In this document: positions 1-7,510 of the stretch, one piece after another | Layout of the letters: each line of letters opens with the position of its first letter | How positions within the stretch are numbered: position 1 is the stretch's first letter | Source: an uncultured Selenomonadales bacterium | GTDB taxonomy: Bacteria > Bacillota > Negativicutes > DSM-1736 > Dendrosporobacteraceae | Direction: 5' to 3' | Assembly (NCBI GenBank): GCA_946407015.1 | Contig: CAMJML010000008.1 | Coordinates: forward strand, 1-64,000 | Length of the DNA: 64,000 bases | Notes under the pieces: model-generated | The model's database searches: none | What the model was told of the DNA's origin: nothing | The model's input: the letters and a program-made list of their open reading frames with translations, nothing else | Made by a program: the position numbers and the translations under genes

Positions 1-115
1 AGTGACGATAGCTATGGGGTTCCACCTGTTCCCATACCGAACACAGTAGTTAAGCTCGTATACGTCGAAAGTACTTGGCTGGCGACGGCCTGGGAGGATA
101 GAAAGCTGCTGATTC
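1..115 (+). rRNA. rrf: 5S ribosomal RNA, 5' end slightly truncated
   Basis: RNA of the large ribosomal subunit. The conserved 5S core is plain: cacctgttcccataccgaac at about 25-44, then gtagttaagctc, and the closing region ctgggaggata. The 3' bases gctgctgattc should pair with a 5' strand that is mostly missing, so roughly five bases lie left of the window. The rest of the rRNA operon is presumably upstream. A rho-independent terminator follows directly. Confidence 0.95.
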
Positions 116-148
116 AAAAAGCACTTACCCAAACGGTAAGTGCTTTTA
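116..148 (+). terminator. rRNA operon terminator
   Basis: Perfect 13-bp stem (117-129 with 135-147, core gcacttacc/ggtaagtgc) closing a short loop and ending in a T run. It follows the 5S gene immediately. Confidence 0.85.
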
Positions 149-157
149 CTTTATGAA

Positions 158-190
158 TGGTTAGGTTCACCTGTTCCCATGTCATCGTCG
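158..190 (+). pseudogene. Probable 5S rRNA remnant
   Basis: The stretch ggttaggttcacctgttccc and its next bases repeat the most conserved 5S segment, with 13 consecutive identical bases (cacctgttcccat), and then lose similarity. It lies between two near-identical terminator hairpins, as expected if a 5S-plus-terminator unit was duplicated and the second 5S decayed. The match is short, so chance or a small recombination scar remains possible. Confidence 0.35.
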
Positions 191-232
191 CCTATGAGAC
201 GTTTTAATATAGCTAATTATCTCATTAATAAT

Positions 233-264
233 AAAAAACACTTACCATTAGGTAAGTGTTTTTT
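233..264. terminator. Bidirectional terminator, second copy of the rRNA hairpin
   Basis: Hairpin aaaaaacacttacc / ggtaagtgttttttg. Its core is the same as the terminator after 5S. It reads as a terminator on both strands, ending the rRNA operon read-through and the nitroreductase gene that comes from the right. Confidence 0.8.
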
Positions 265-266
265 GT

Positions 267-836
267 TTAGTTTATTATCATATCTTTTAATTTGCGTTTT
301 GGTACATGATGAATCGCTTCTTCATCACGCCAGTATTTAATATCACCGTCACGCTCGATCTCGTCTATGACGACTTTTTCTTTAGGTTTACCCAGTGCAA
401 TAACCAAGACAATTTCATAGTTTTCAGAAATACCTAGTGCTTCGCGCAGTTTCTCTTTTTGGATGCTGGCAATGATGCAGCCACCGAATCCAAGTTCAAC
501 GGCTCCTAATAATATAGTTTGTGCAGCAATACCACTGTCGGCAGGTGTCGCCATTTTGAAACCTTCTTTTTGCAGCACAACGATATATCCAGATGGGCGT
601 TCCCCTTCTTCAGGTCCTGGCCAGTCTGTGAGATATCCAGCCCAGGCAAGAGTAGGGAAGATTTTATCATTTAGCTCTTTGGTATTGGATAAGAAGTATT
701 TAAGGGCTTGTTTATTTGCTCCAGACGGTGTTTGACGTGCATAGTCCACTAAAGTAAGCAATTGATCACGAGTCATTGCTTCATTTTCAAAAAAACGACG
801 ATAGCTGCGATTGGCTTTTACAAGATCGAGAAACAT
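267..836 (-). CDS. Nitroreductase family protein
   Basis: A 189-residue FMN-dependent oxidoreductase of the nitroreductase fold, probably cytoplasmic and reducing nitro- or quinone-like substrates with NAD(P)H; the substrate cannot be told. Family marks are the N-terminal RSYRRF (FMN phosphate contact), TPSGANKQ at about 37-44, and the central segment GIAAQTILLGAVELGFGGC. Length is normal. A strong GAGGAGG site lies 8 bases before the ATG. It ends at the bidirectional hairpin shared with the rRNA operon and is probably monocistronic. Confidence 0.85.
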   Translation of the reverse strand: MFLDLVKANRSYRRFFENEAMTRDQLLTLVDYARQTPSGANKQALKYFLSNTKELNDKIFPTLAWAGYLTDWPGPEEGERPSGYIVVLQKEGFKMATPADSGIAAQTILLGAVELGFGGCIIASIQKEKLREALGISENYEIVLVIALGKPKEKVVIDEIERDGDIKYWRDEEAIHHVPKRKLKDMIIN

Positions 837-867
837 AGTGAGTCCTCCTCAAGATATATTTTATTTT

Positions 868-1299
868 TTAACTTAAAGCTACAAGGACAGCTCCAATAGC
901 AATTAAGCTGACTCCCAGTGTATTTAAAAGGTTTATTTTTTCGCCTAATAACAATACTGCTAGCACTGTTGCCATCACGACACTAAGTTTGTCAATAGGA
1001 GCCACTTGAGTCACTTTACCAAATTTTAAAGCCCAAAAATAAAAGAGCCAGGATAATGCACCGGCAATACCACTTAATATGATATAAAGAAACGCTCTCT
1101 TGTCAGCAATAATGGCTGGAATTTGCTGTATATTGCCTTGCAATATAACAATGCATAACAAAAAAAGGGCCATAATAACAGCCCGTACAGCAGTTGCAGT
1201 ATTCGGATCTGCTGACTGCAATCCAAGCTTACCAAAAATACCGACTAAGGACGCACTAAAAGCCGATAAAAGTCCAAATACTAACCATAGATGATCCAT
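868..1299 (-). CDS. EamA/DMT-type transporter, half-size
   Basis: A 143-residue very hydrophobic protein with about five predicted membrane segments. It has the EamA signature pattern (FGLLSAFSASLVGIFGKLGL at the start, ALSWLFYFWALKFGKVTQVAP in the middle, VLLLGEKINLLNTLGV near the end). Full-size members carry two such units in about 300 residues, so this is a single-unit form that would need to dimerise; such half-size members are known. Substrate unknown. GGAGG precedes the ATG. Only 31 bases separate it from the nitroreductase gene, so the two may share a transcript. Confidence 0.8.
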   Translation of the reverse strand: MDHLWLVFGLLSAFSASLVGIFGKLGLQSADPNTATAVRAVIMALFLLCIVILQGNIQQIPAIIADKRAFLYIILSGIAGALSWLFYFWALKFGKVTQVAPIDKLSVVMATVLAVLLLGEKINLLNTLGVSLIAIGAVLVALS

Positions 1300-1428
1300 T
1301 TATTTCCTCCATGTTAGCAGTTTTTAATCTTAAAAGCAAGTACTAGATGCTCTTTATAGTATACACTTTTTATGGAGAATGTTAAATTCTTATTAGCTTA
1401 AATGGGAATCGTTTAGTGGGTAAAGAGG

Positions 1429-1466
1429 AACAAAGAACTGCTGAAAAATCAGCAGTTCTTTGTTTA
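1429..1466 (-). terminator. Hairpin terminator after the transposase-like gene
   Basis: Perfect 15-bp stem aacaaagaactgctg (1429-1443) with its complement at 1450-1464. The minus-strand arm ends in ttctttgtt. It separates the gene at 1495-2421 from the EamA gene. Confidence 0.6.
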
Positions 1467-1494
1467 GAGAGTGTGTGGGAGGGATAAGGAAAGA

Positions 1495-2421
1495 TTAATC
1501 GAGTGATAAACGTGTACATTGACCAAACTCGACAAATTCAAGAAAATTACGTTGTTTATAGAAGGTTTGTGAGGTATTATATTGATTTAGCCAGCGCTTA
1601 AATACTGTTTCAAAAGAACTTGAATCTGTGTTATATAAACGGAATCCTTCAAAAAAATGACTCAATATAAATTTATGAAAACTTTCAATGGTACCAAATG
1701 CTTGGTTTGTATTTTGCCAGGTCACTCCGAGTTGATTTGCGGCTTTTGCAAATTGAACGCTGGAATCATGAATCGCGTTAAGGTTTTTTTGTGAACAAAG
1801 AATCGTTTGAATGCTCGTATCACGCTGTTGGTAGTAGGGGATAATGACTTTCGAAAGCAGGGCTAAACCCACATAAGAAGATCTTTCTTGATGAAAGCAT
1901 GGAAAAGCATAGCCGTTATAACGGTCAATAAAAAGATGTAAATACATAGGTCCGTTGAATTTATGCTGCAAGCGACGGGAGGATAAACATTCATAGATCA
2001 GTAATTGACCTGGTTGTTCGGACGGCAAATTTCGATCGCGAAAAGCGGGATTTAAGCGTTCAATAAAGCGGATTTGCTGTTCGCTGAGTCTAGTCTCATT
2101 CTGTTGATAGCGGTAAAGCAATTTTTGATAAATTGCCGTTCGGCTGCCGACACCACTCTGCCACTTCAAAGCATTCAATTCAGCAAAAGTGAGATCTAAG
2201 CCGTAACGTCTAAAGAAATCTGATAGACGAAAATCATTCCAAAATGGGTTATACAAACAAACAGACTGAACCGACTGTTGTAATTTCTCGATCATTGCAG
2301 GATCTTGCAATGTAAAATTGACACGTAAGCTTTCTTTTTTCTCTTTAGTCTCTGAGATAAACCATAGATTATTTTCAGCAACAGTATTCTCCATAAGTAA
2401 AAGGCGTAAACCGTCCGTCAT
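1495..2421 (-). CDS. Transposase-derived rve-domain protein, catalytic triad degraded
   Basis: A 308-residue protein shaped like an IS481/IS3-type transposase but unlikely to be active. Residues about 60-130 look like the helix-turn-helix region and about 140-300 like an integrase (rve) core: YLHLFIDRYNGYAF matches the YxHtxiDxxSgYaf strand pair, and FGTIESFHKF with FKRWLNQYN matches the NGxxERFHrT...WlxxYN end. The first catalytic Asp appears replaced by Glu (IYECLS), the second sits in a degraded segment (CSQKNLNAI instead of sDnGxeF), and only the third Glu survives. No terminal inverted repeats or target duplications were seen. It has its own RBS (AGGAGG) and terminator, so it may be domesticated; a decaying insertion is the alternative. 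Confidence 0.6.
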   Translation of the reverse strand: MTDGLRLLLMENTVAENNLWFISETKEKKESLRVNFTLQDPAMIEKLQQSVQSVCLYNPFWNDFRLSDFFRRYGLDLTFAELNALKWQSGVGSRTAIYQKLLYRYQQNETRLSEQQIRFIERLNPAFRDRNLPSEQPGQLLIYECLSSRRLQHKFNGPMYLHLFIDRYNGYAFPCFHQERSSYVGLALLSKVIIPYYQQRDTSIQTILCSQKNLNAIHDSSVQFAKAANQLGVTWQNTNQAFGTIESFHKFILSHFFEGFRLYNTDSSSFETVFKRWLNQYNTSQTFYKQRNFLEFVEFGQCTRLSLD

Positions 2422-2469
2422 GTAATAACACCTCCTGTGATACAGTTAGTCGGGTTTTTATATACCACG

Positions 2470-2501
2470 CAAAAAGTGCCAACCTGTAACCAGGTTGGCA
2501 C
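2470..2501 (-). terminator. Terminator of the molybdate regulator gene
   Basis: Perfect 11-bp stem gtgccaacctg / caggttggcac (2476-2486, 2491-2501). Read on the minus strand it is followed by TTTTTGCG, so it ends transcripts arriving from the regulator gene and isolates the transposase-like gene downstream. Confidence 0.7.
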
Positions 2502-2602
2502 TACGCTGTGACCAAAAGAACTTGAATTGATTTTAGTATACACAATCAGGGAAATGATTTCAAGAGTTTTTATTAGTTTTAGTTTGTTTTTGTTAGTTTA
2601 AG

Positions 2603-3547
2603 TTATGTTTCAGCTATGATATCACCCATTTGCGAAATATCATAGCCACCCATTCCAGCAATTTCATTTTGAAAATTGACTGATTTTAGTATAGTTAATA
2701 CTGCCTGAAAATGTGGTTTAATCAAATCTTCTTTACGAACGACCAAATCATAGCGCTCCCGCTGGAGCGGAATAAAGTCAATTCCGGCTACTTGCAGTGC
2801 AGCTTTTTCAATGCCAATACCGACGTCGGCAGCTCCCCGGGCAATGCAACTGGCAACCGCCAAGTGACTCATTTCTTCATGCTGATAGCCTAAAATGGAT
2901 CGGTGTTCAATGTTCATTTTATGAAGTTTTTCATCCAAAAGCACGCGAATACCGGCACCACGTTCACGATTAACAAACTGAATACCAGGCTTTGTAAGAT
3001 CTGACCAGGTGATAATGGCTTTGGGATTGCCCTTTGCTACATAGAATCCCGCGATGCGATAAACTAAATTAATGATTACCGCTTTATGCCCAGGCAGCAG
3101 ATGACGAACATACGGAGTATTATATTGATCGGTATCCCCATCCCAAAGGTGAGTGGTAACCAGATTTGCATTACCACGATAAAGAGCCATTAGACCGTCA
3201 ATACTCCCAATATAATTGCGGAGAAACTGAATATGAGGCATTTGGCGTTCTAGATGTCGGGTTAAAATATCTAAAACAATATCCTGACCGCAGATAATAA
3301 GCCCGTCCTGGGTTGGAAAAGGAGGAGGGACAGACGGCAGGCTAGCAGAAAACGAATTTGGCTGCAGGCCTTTGGAAATTTGTTTATAGTTTTCAAGATC
3401 GGTAGCTTCAACACGTACCTTACGGCCCACTTTATAAGCCGTTAACTCCCCGCGTTTGATTAGTTCATACACCGTAAAACGGGAGATTTTTAGGATTTTG
3501 GCTACTTCTTCTGGCGTGTAAGAGATATCGTCAGGCATGCTAGTCAC
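2603..3547 (-). CDS. One-component regulator: helix-turn-helix plus periplasmic-binding-protein-like domain
   Basis: A 314-residue cytoplasmic regulator. Residues 9-56 are an excisionase/MerR-type helix-turn-helix (YTPEEVAKILKISRFTVYEL, then RRGELTAYKVGRKVRV-like wing). After a Pro/Ser-rich linker, residues about 82-310 form a substrate-binding-protein-like domain (DGLIICGQDIVLDIL, NLVTTHLWD, FVNRERGAGIRVLLDE, GAADVGIGIEKAA). Such fusions next to ABC transporter genes sense the transported anion. It is divergent from modA with about 186 bases between, so molybdate or tungstate is the likely ligand, by inference. T-rich direct repeats in the shared intergenic region are candidate operators. 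Confidence 0.75.
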   Translation of the reverse strand: MTSMPDDISYTPEEVAKILKISRFTVYELIKRGELTAYKVGRKVRVEATDLENYKQISKGLQPNSFSASLPSVPPPFPTQDGLIICGQDIVLDILTRHLERQMPHIQFLRNYIGSIDGLMALYRGNANLVTTHLWDGDTDQYNTPYVRHLLPGHKAVIINLVYRIAGFYVAKGNPKAIITWSDLTKPGIQFVNRERGAGIRVLLDEKLHKMNIEHRSILGYQHEEMSHLAVASCIARGAADVGIGIEKAALQVAGIDFIPLQRERYDLVVRKEDLIKPHFQAVLTILKSVNFQNEIAGMGGYDISQMGDIIAET

Positions 3548-3609
3548 CTCGATAATCAGTATTGACTTCTATTATATCACAATATATAATAATGCATAAT
3601 TAAATCATA

Positions 3610-3640
3610 GTTTGGTTATGTTGGTTTATGTTTGTTTTAA
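3610..3640. promoter_or_regulatory. T-rich 10-bp direct repeats, candidate regulator operator
   Basis: Three consecutive 10-base units (tttggttatg, ttggtttatg, tttgttttaa) lie between the divergent regulator and modA. One helical turn per unit is the spacing expected for stacked protein contacts. A similar run with the shared core gttatgtt sits at about 2573-2612 over the regulator's stop codon. Function is inferred from position and periodicity only. Confidence 0.35.
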
Positions 3641-3733
3641 TTTACGGAAGCCATGTTTTGCTCTGATTTTGTGTAGTCTCGCTAGTTGATATTGGTTTTT
3701 AGTTATAAAATACATAAAAAAGAGGGGAAAAGC

Positions 3734-4534
3734 ATGAAATTAACTAAATTAATGCTGGTATTGACCGCCTTGTTCGTAAGTGTGGCTTTACTAGCAGGTT
3801 GTGGTGGTAGTAAGGAGCAGCCTCCTGCCGCAGCGCAACCGGTGGAACTGAATGTCTCTGCAGCGGCAAGCATGAAGGATGCTCTTGGGGAAATTCAAAA
3901 GCTATATGCGGCTAAGAAGCCCAATGTAAACATTACATTTAATCTTGCAGCTTCTGGAGCCTTGCAAAAGCAGATTGAACAAGGCGCTCCCGCAGACTTA
4001 TTTATTTCCGCAGCAGCGAAACAGATGGATGAACTGGAAGCCAAAAACTTAATTAAAAAAGAATCCCGCAAGAATTTAGTGGAAAACTCCTTAGTCATCA
4101 TTGTTCCCAAAGATTCCAAGGCTAATCTCACAAAATATGAGGACCTGGCCCAAACATCAGTGAAAAAAGTAAGTATCGGTGAAACCGAAACAGTTCCAGC
4201 TGGCCAATATGCCCAGGAAGTGCTGAAAAAGCTGAATTTGTGGGATGCTGTCAAAGAAAAGGCCGTTATGGCTAAAGATGTTCGGACTGTTTTAACTTAT
4301 GTTGAAACAGGTAATGTCGATGCCGGAATCGTGTACGGTACCGATGCTGCAATAAGTGACAAAGTAAAAACGGTTACCGCAGCACCAATTGGCTCTCATA
4401 AGCCGATTGTGTATCCTGTAGCCGTCTTAAGCGGGGCAAAGCAGCCTCAAGCAGCGGAAGAATTTCTTACCTTCCTGAATGGTCCTGAGGCTAAAGCGGT
4501 ATTTGAAAAATACGGTTTTACCATGAGTAAATAA
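3734..4534 (+). CDS. modA: Molybdate ABC transporter, substrate-binding lipoprotein
   Basis: A 266-residue periplasmic binding lipoprotein that captures molybdate (perhaps tungstate) for the ModBC importer. The N-terminus is a lipoprotein signal with lipobox LLAGC, lipidated Cys23. The mature part has the ModA pattern: LNVSAAASMKDALGEI, FNLAASGALQKQIEQGAPAD, VPAGQYAQEVL, and DAGIVYGTDA. The start at 3734 is chosen over an in-frame upstream codon because AGAGGGG lies just before it and the lipobox distance is right. First gene of modABC, divergent from the regulator. Confidence 0.93.
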   Translation: MKLTKLMLVLTALFVSVALLAGCGGSKEQPPAAAQPVELNVSAAASMKDALGEIQKLYAAKKPNVNITFNLAASGALQKQIEQGAPADLFISAAAKQMDELEAKNLIKKESRKNLVENSLVIIVPKDSKANLTKYEDLAQTSVKKVSIGETETVPAGQYAQEVLKKLNLWDAVKEKAVMAKDVRTVLTYVETGNVDAGIVYGTDAAISDKVKTVTAAPIGSHKPIVYPVAVLSGAKQPQAAEEFLTFLNGPEAKAVFEKYGFTMSK

Positions 4535-4541
4535 CCAGAGA

Positions 4542-4575
4542 GGGTAGGAATCTATGATTCCTACCCTAGTTTTGT
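4542..4575 (+). terminator. Hairpin between modA and modB
   Basis: Stem gggtaggaat / attcctaccc with loop ctatg, followed by tagttttgtt. Placed inside the operon, it probably lowers expression of modBC relative to the binding protein. Confidence 0.6.
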
Positions 4576-4623
4576 TAGGTAATGACTTTTCTTTTTGATA
4601 ATCTGTAATAGTAGGTGAATCAG

Positions 4624-5337
4624 ATGATTGATTGGCAGCCGGTAGTTCTTTCTCTAAAGGTAGCTCTTGTTTCCCTTGTTGTTGTTTTTATACTAGGAAT
4701 TGCTACGGCGTTGATCATGATAAGAAAACAATTTCCGGGAAAAGCAGTCTATGAATCACTGATTACAATGCCAATGGTACTCCCGCCTGTGGTAACAGGC
4801 TTTGCCTTATTGCTATTGATTGGGAGAAATGGCCCGGTTGGAAAAGTGATGCTGGACTTATTTGATACTCAACTAATCTTTACCCAAACGGCTGCCGTCC
4901 TGGCGGCGATTGTAATCGCTTTTCCCCTGATGTATCAAAGTGCTAAAGCAGCGTTGCAAAGTGTCGACAGTAATTTGGAGGATGCGGCTCGTACATTGGG
5001 AGCGAGTGAATGGCGGGTTCTGCTAACCGTAACCATTCCACTTGCCATGCCGGGGCTTATCGCCGGCGGAGTTTTGGCTTTTTCCAGGGCGTTAGGTGAA
5101 TTTGGTGCTACTATTATGATAGCTGGAAATATTCCGGGTAAAACACAAACCATTCCGATCACCATATATTTTGCCGCTGAATCGAATGATTTGATTGAAG
5201 CTGGCTATTATGTTGCTGTGATCAGTTCCATCACCTTTGGAGCAATATTTTGGTTAAATACCTGGTCTAAAAAAAATTCCTGGTATCCCGGGACATTACG
5301 GGGAGGGAATCCGCACCGTGTTAAAAGTCGCGATTAA
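4624..5337 (+). CDS. modB: Molybdate ABC transporter permease
   Basis: A 237-residue inner-membrane permease with about five to six membrane segments. FPGKAVYESLITMPMVLPPV and the EAA loop (EDAARTLGASEWRVLLTVTI), which docks on the ATPase, are typical of ModB. Two starts are possible: GTG at 4615 or ATG at 4624. The ATG is preferred because TAGGTG lies six bases before it. Its 3' end overlaps the start of modC by 20 bases, implying translational coupling. Confidence 0.92.
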   Translation: MIDWQPVVLSLKVALVSLVVVFILGIATALIMIRKQFPGKAVYESLITMPMVLPPVVTGFALLLLIGRNGPVGKVMLDLFDTQLIFTQTAAVLAAIVIAFPLMYQSAKAALQSVDSNLEDAARTLGASEWRVLLTVTIPLAMPGLIAGGVLAFSRALGEFGATIMIAGNIPGKTQTIPITIYFAAESNDLIEAGYYVAVISSITFGAIFWLNTWSKKNSWYPGTLRGGNPHRVKSRD

Positions 5338-5971
5338 GAAAGTTCTGCCTGATTTTGAGTTGACAATGAATTTTGAAGTTGATAATAGCATTATGGTTTT
5401 ATTTGGACCTTCCGGGTGTGGAAAGACTACTACATTACGGTGTATAGCCGGTTTGGAGAAACCGAATGCCGGCATCATCACGCTAAATAACCAGATTTTT
5501 TTCTCGGCTGAATCTAAGGTTTTTATTCCACCAAGAGAACGTGGTGTAGGTTACATGTTTCAGGATTATGCACTTTTCCCCCATATGAGTGTGGAAAGCA
5601 ATATTCTTTATGGAGTTAAGAATAAAGGAGATCAATGGCAGGAGTTGTATCAGGAATTGCTGCATCTTCTCAAAATTCGGCCTCTTATTCATCGGGGAAT
5701 GAAGCAGCTGTCAGGTGGTGAAAAGCAAAGAGTGGCTTTAGCACGGGCGCTTATGGCGAATCCAAATATTCTCTTATTAGATGAGCCATTATCGGCGTTA
5801 GACAGTGAAACACGCTTGGAACTCCAGGAAGAACTGATCAATATGCAAAAAATATGGAAGATACCGTTTATTATGGTTACTCATGACCGTGGTGAAGCTG
5901 AAAAAATAGGTGATCAAATTATTTTTATGAGTAGAGGCCAAGAAATAGAAAATAAAAGAATTTCTAAATAG
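5318..5971 (+). CDS. modC: Molybdate ABC transporter ATP-binding protein, short form without TOBE domain
   Basis: A 217-residue ATPase powering the importer. Walker A GPSGCGKTT is at 30-38, the signature LSGGEKQR at about 132-139, Walker B ILLLDEP follows, and the switch histidine is in VTHDR. GTG start with GGGAGGG upstream, inside the end of modB. Classical ModC is about 350 residues with a C-terminal TOBE (Mop) molybdate-binding domain; this one stops right after the ATPase core. A separate 68-residue Mop protein is encoded about 250 bases downstream and may supply the missing function. Confidence 0.9.
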   Translation: MLKVAIKKVLPDFELTMNFEVDNSIMVLFGPSGCGKTTTLRCIAGLEKPNAGIITLNNQIFFSAESKVFIPPRERGVGYMFQDYALFPHMSVESNILYGVKNKGDQWQELYQELLHLLKIRPLIHRGMKQLSGGEKQRVALARALMANPNILLLDEPLSALDSETRLELQEELINMQKIWKIPFIMVTHDRGEAEKIGDQIIFMSRGQEIENKRISK

Positions 5972-6010
5972 GCAACTATGGAAAAAAATCTCCCTAGTTG
6001 CCTGTTTTTC
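5970..6010 (+). terminator. Terminator after modC
   Basis: Stem aggcaacta / tagttgcct (5970-5978 and 5995-6003) then a T run. It overlaps the modC stop codon. Confidence 0.8.
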
Positions 6011-6219
6011 CAAAAAATGTTTTGCTGTCTAGGAAATTTACGATATATAATAAAATCACGAGATAATATTCCGAAAATGTAAATCAAAGCAGATAAAATA
6101 AAACACAGGTGGCCTAATGGGGTGTACTAATGCCGGTTTCTTAAGCCCTGTTATGCTAATTGTATAATTCTGGGCCAATTGGCAAAGCTATAATTTGAAA
6201 ATATGAAGGAGGATTTACG

Positions 6220-6426
6220 GTGAGCAAAATTAGCGGAAGAAATCAATTAGTTGGTACGGTTAAAGAAGTTGTGAAAGGTGCTGTTATGGCCAAGGTCGTT
6301 ATTGACTATAAAGGGGCACCTATTACAGCAACAATTACTACAGACTCAGTTGATGACCTTGGATTAAAACCGGGTGACACTGTTACCGCATTAGTCAAGT
6401 CTACTGAAGTTATGGTGATGAAATAA
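6220..6426 (+). CDS. mop: Molybdenum-pterin/molybdate-binding Mop protein (molbindin)
   Basis: A 68-residue single TOBE (Mop) domain that oligomerises to bind molybdate or tungstate in the cytoplasm, serving as a store or sensor. The family pattern SGRNQLVGTVKEVVKGAVMA, then AKVVIDY and ATITTDSVDDLGLKPGDTV, is clear. GTG start with AAGGAGGA upstream. It follows modABC but is separated by a terminator and a 200-base leader, so it can be regulated on its own. It matches the domain that is missing from ModC. Confidence 0.92.
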   Translation: MSKISGRNQLVGTVKEVVKGAVMAKVVIDYKGAPITATITTDSVDDLGLKPGDTVTALVKSTEVMVMK

Positions 6427-6439
6427 GCAATAGCCAGAT

Positions 6440-6470
6440 AAAAACACTCATCCGTGGATGAGTGTTTTTA
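6440..6470. terminator. Bidirectional terminator between mop and fba
   Basis: Stem aaaaacactcatcc / ggatgagtgttttt with a two-base loop; A and T runs on both sides let it serve both converging genes. Confidence 0.85.
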
Positions 6471-6484
6471 TAAGCAGAACTATT

Positions 6485-7414
6485 TTATAGGCGATTGCTG
6501 GCATTTAATACATTGCGAATTTTATGTTTTACCATATTCTTGATAGCTTCCCGGGCTGGTTTTAAATATTGGCGTGGATCGAAATCACCCGGATGGGTGG
6601 CAAGATGCTCACGAACAGAAGCTGTCATAGCTAAGCGTAAGTCTGTATCAATATTAATTTTACATACGCCCAGTTTACCTGCAGCTAACAGCATTTCCTC
6701 AGGCACACCTTGGGCGCCTTGAATTTGACCGCCAAACTCATTGCATTTAGACACGAATTCTGGCAGGACAGTTGACGCACCGTGAAGGACTAGTGGGAAA
6801 TTAGGCAGCAGTTTGCTGATTTTTTCCAGGCGCTCAAAGTCTAGACTAGGTTCTCCCTTGAATTTGTAAGCACCATGGCTGGTACCGATAGCAATGGCCA
6901 ACGAGTCGACACCGGTACGTTTAACAAATTCTACAGCTTGATCCGGATCGGTATAGGTTGCATCTTTAGAGCTTACTTTGACGGCATCCTCAACGCCAGC
7001 AAGACGTCCTAACTCTCCTTCAACAACAACGCCACGCGCATGGGCATACTCTACGACTTTTTTTGTTAGTGCGATGTTTTCCTCAAAAGGATATTTTGAA
7101 CCGTCAATCATAACAGAACTAAATCCACCGTCGACACAGGCTTTACAAATTTCAAAATCTTCGCCATGATCCAGATGCAGACAAATTGGCAGGCCGGAAT
7201 CTTCAAGAGCTGCTTCAACCAACTTCATTAAATAAGTATGGTTCGCATATTTGCGGGCGCCGGCCGATACTTGCAATATCAACGGGGCTTTTTCTTCTTT
7301 TGCTGCTTCAACAATGCCTTGAATGATCTCCATATTATTAACATTGAATGCACCAATTGCATATTGTCCTTCATAGGCCTTTGCAAACATTTCTTTTGAT
7401 GTAACTAACGGCAT
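6485..7414 (-). CDS. fba: Class II fructose-bisphosphate aldolase
   Basis: A 309-residue cytoplasmic glycolytic enzyme that cleaves fructose 1,6-bisphosphate to dihydroxyacetone phosphate and glyceraldehyde 3-phosphate using zinc. The class II pattern is present: AYEGQYAIGAFNVNNMEI near the start, the zinc/catalytic segment LHLDHGEDFE, the second segment VEGELGRLAGVED, TSHGAYKF, and LVLHGAST with the phosphate-binding NIDTDLR end. Length is standard. RBS AGGAGGG precedes the ATG. Some relatives act on other ketose bisphosphates, such as tagatose, so exact substrate is assumed. Confidence 0.92.
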   Translation of the reverse strand: MPLVTSKEMFAKAYEGQYAIGAFNVNNMEIIQGIVEAAKEEKAPLILQVSAGARKYANHTYLMKLVEAALEDSGLPICLHLDHGEDFEICKACVDGGFSSVMIDGSKYPFEENIALTKKVVEYAHARGVVVEGELGRLAGVEDAVKVSSKDATYTDPDQAVEFVKRTGVDSLAIAIGTSHGAYKFKGEPSLDFERLEKISKLLPNFPLVLHGASTVLPEFVSKCNEFGGQIQGAQGVPEEMLLAAGKLGVCKINIDTDLRLAMTASVREHLATHPGDFDPRQYLKPAREAIKNMVKHKIRNVLNASNRL

Positions 7415-7510
7415 AATGGTCCCTCCTAAAAAATTCTATAGCCTTATTATTATACCATATAATAGCAGCTTGCCATAGACAAGATATATGCAATATTGCG
7501 CGAAAATATA

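Noticed and set aside
1495-2421. Active insertion sequence
   Set aside because: No terminal inverted repeats or target duplications were seen and two catalytic residues appear lost.
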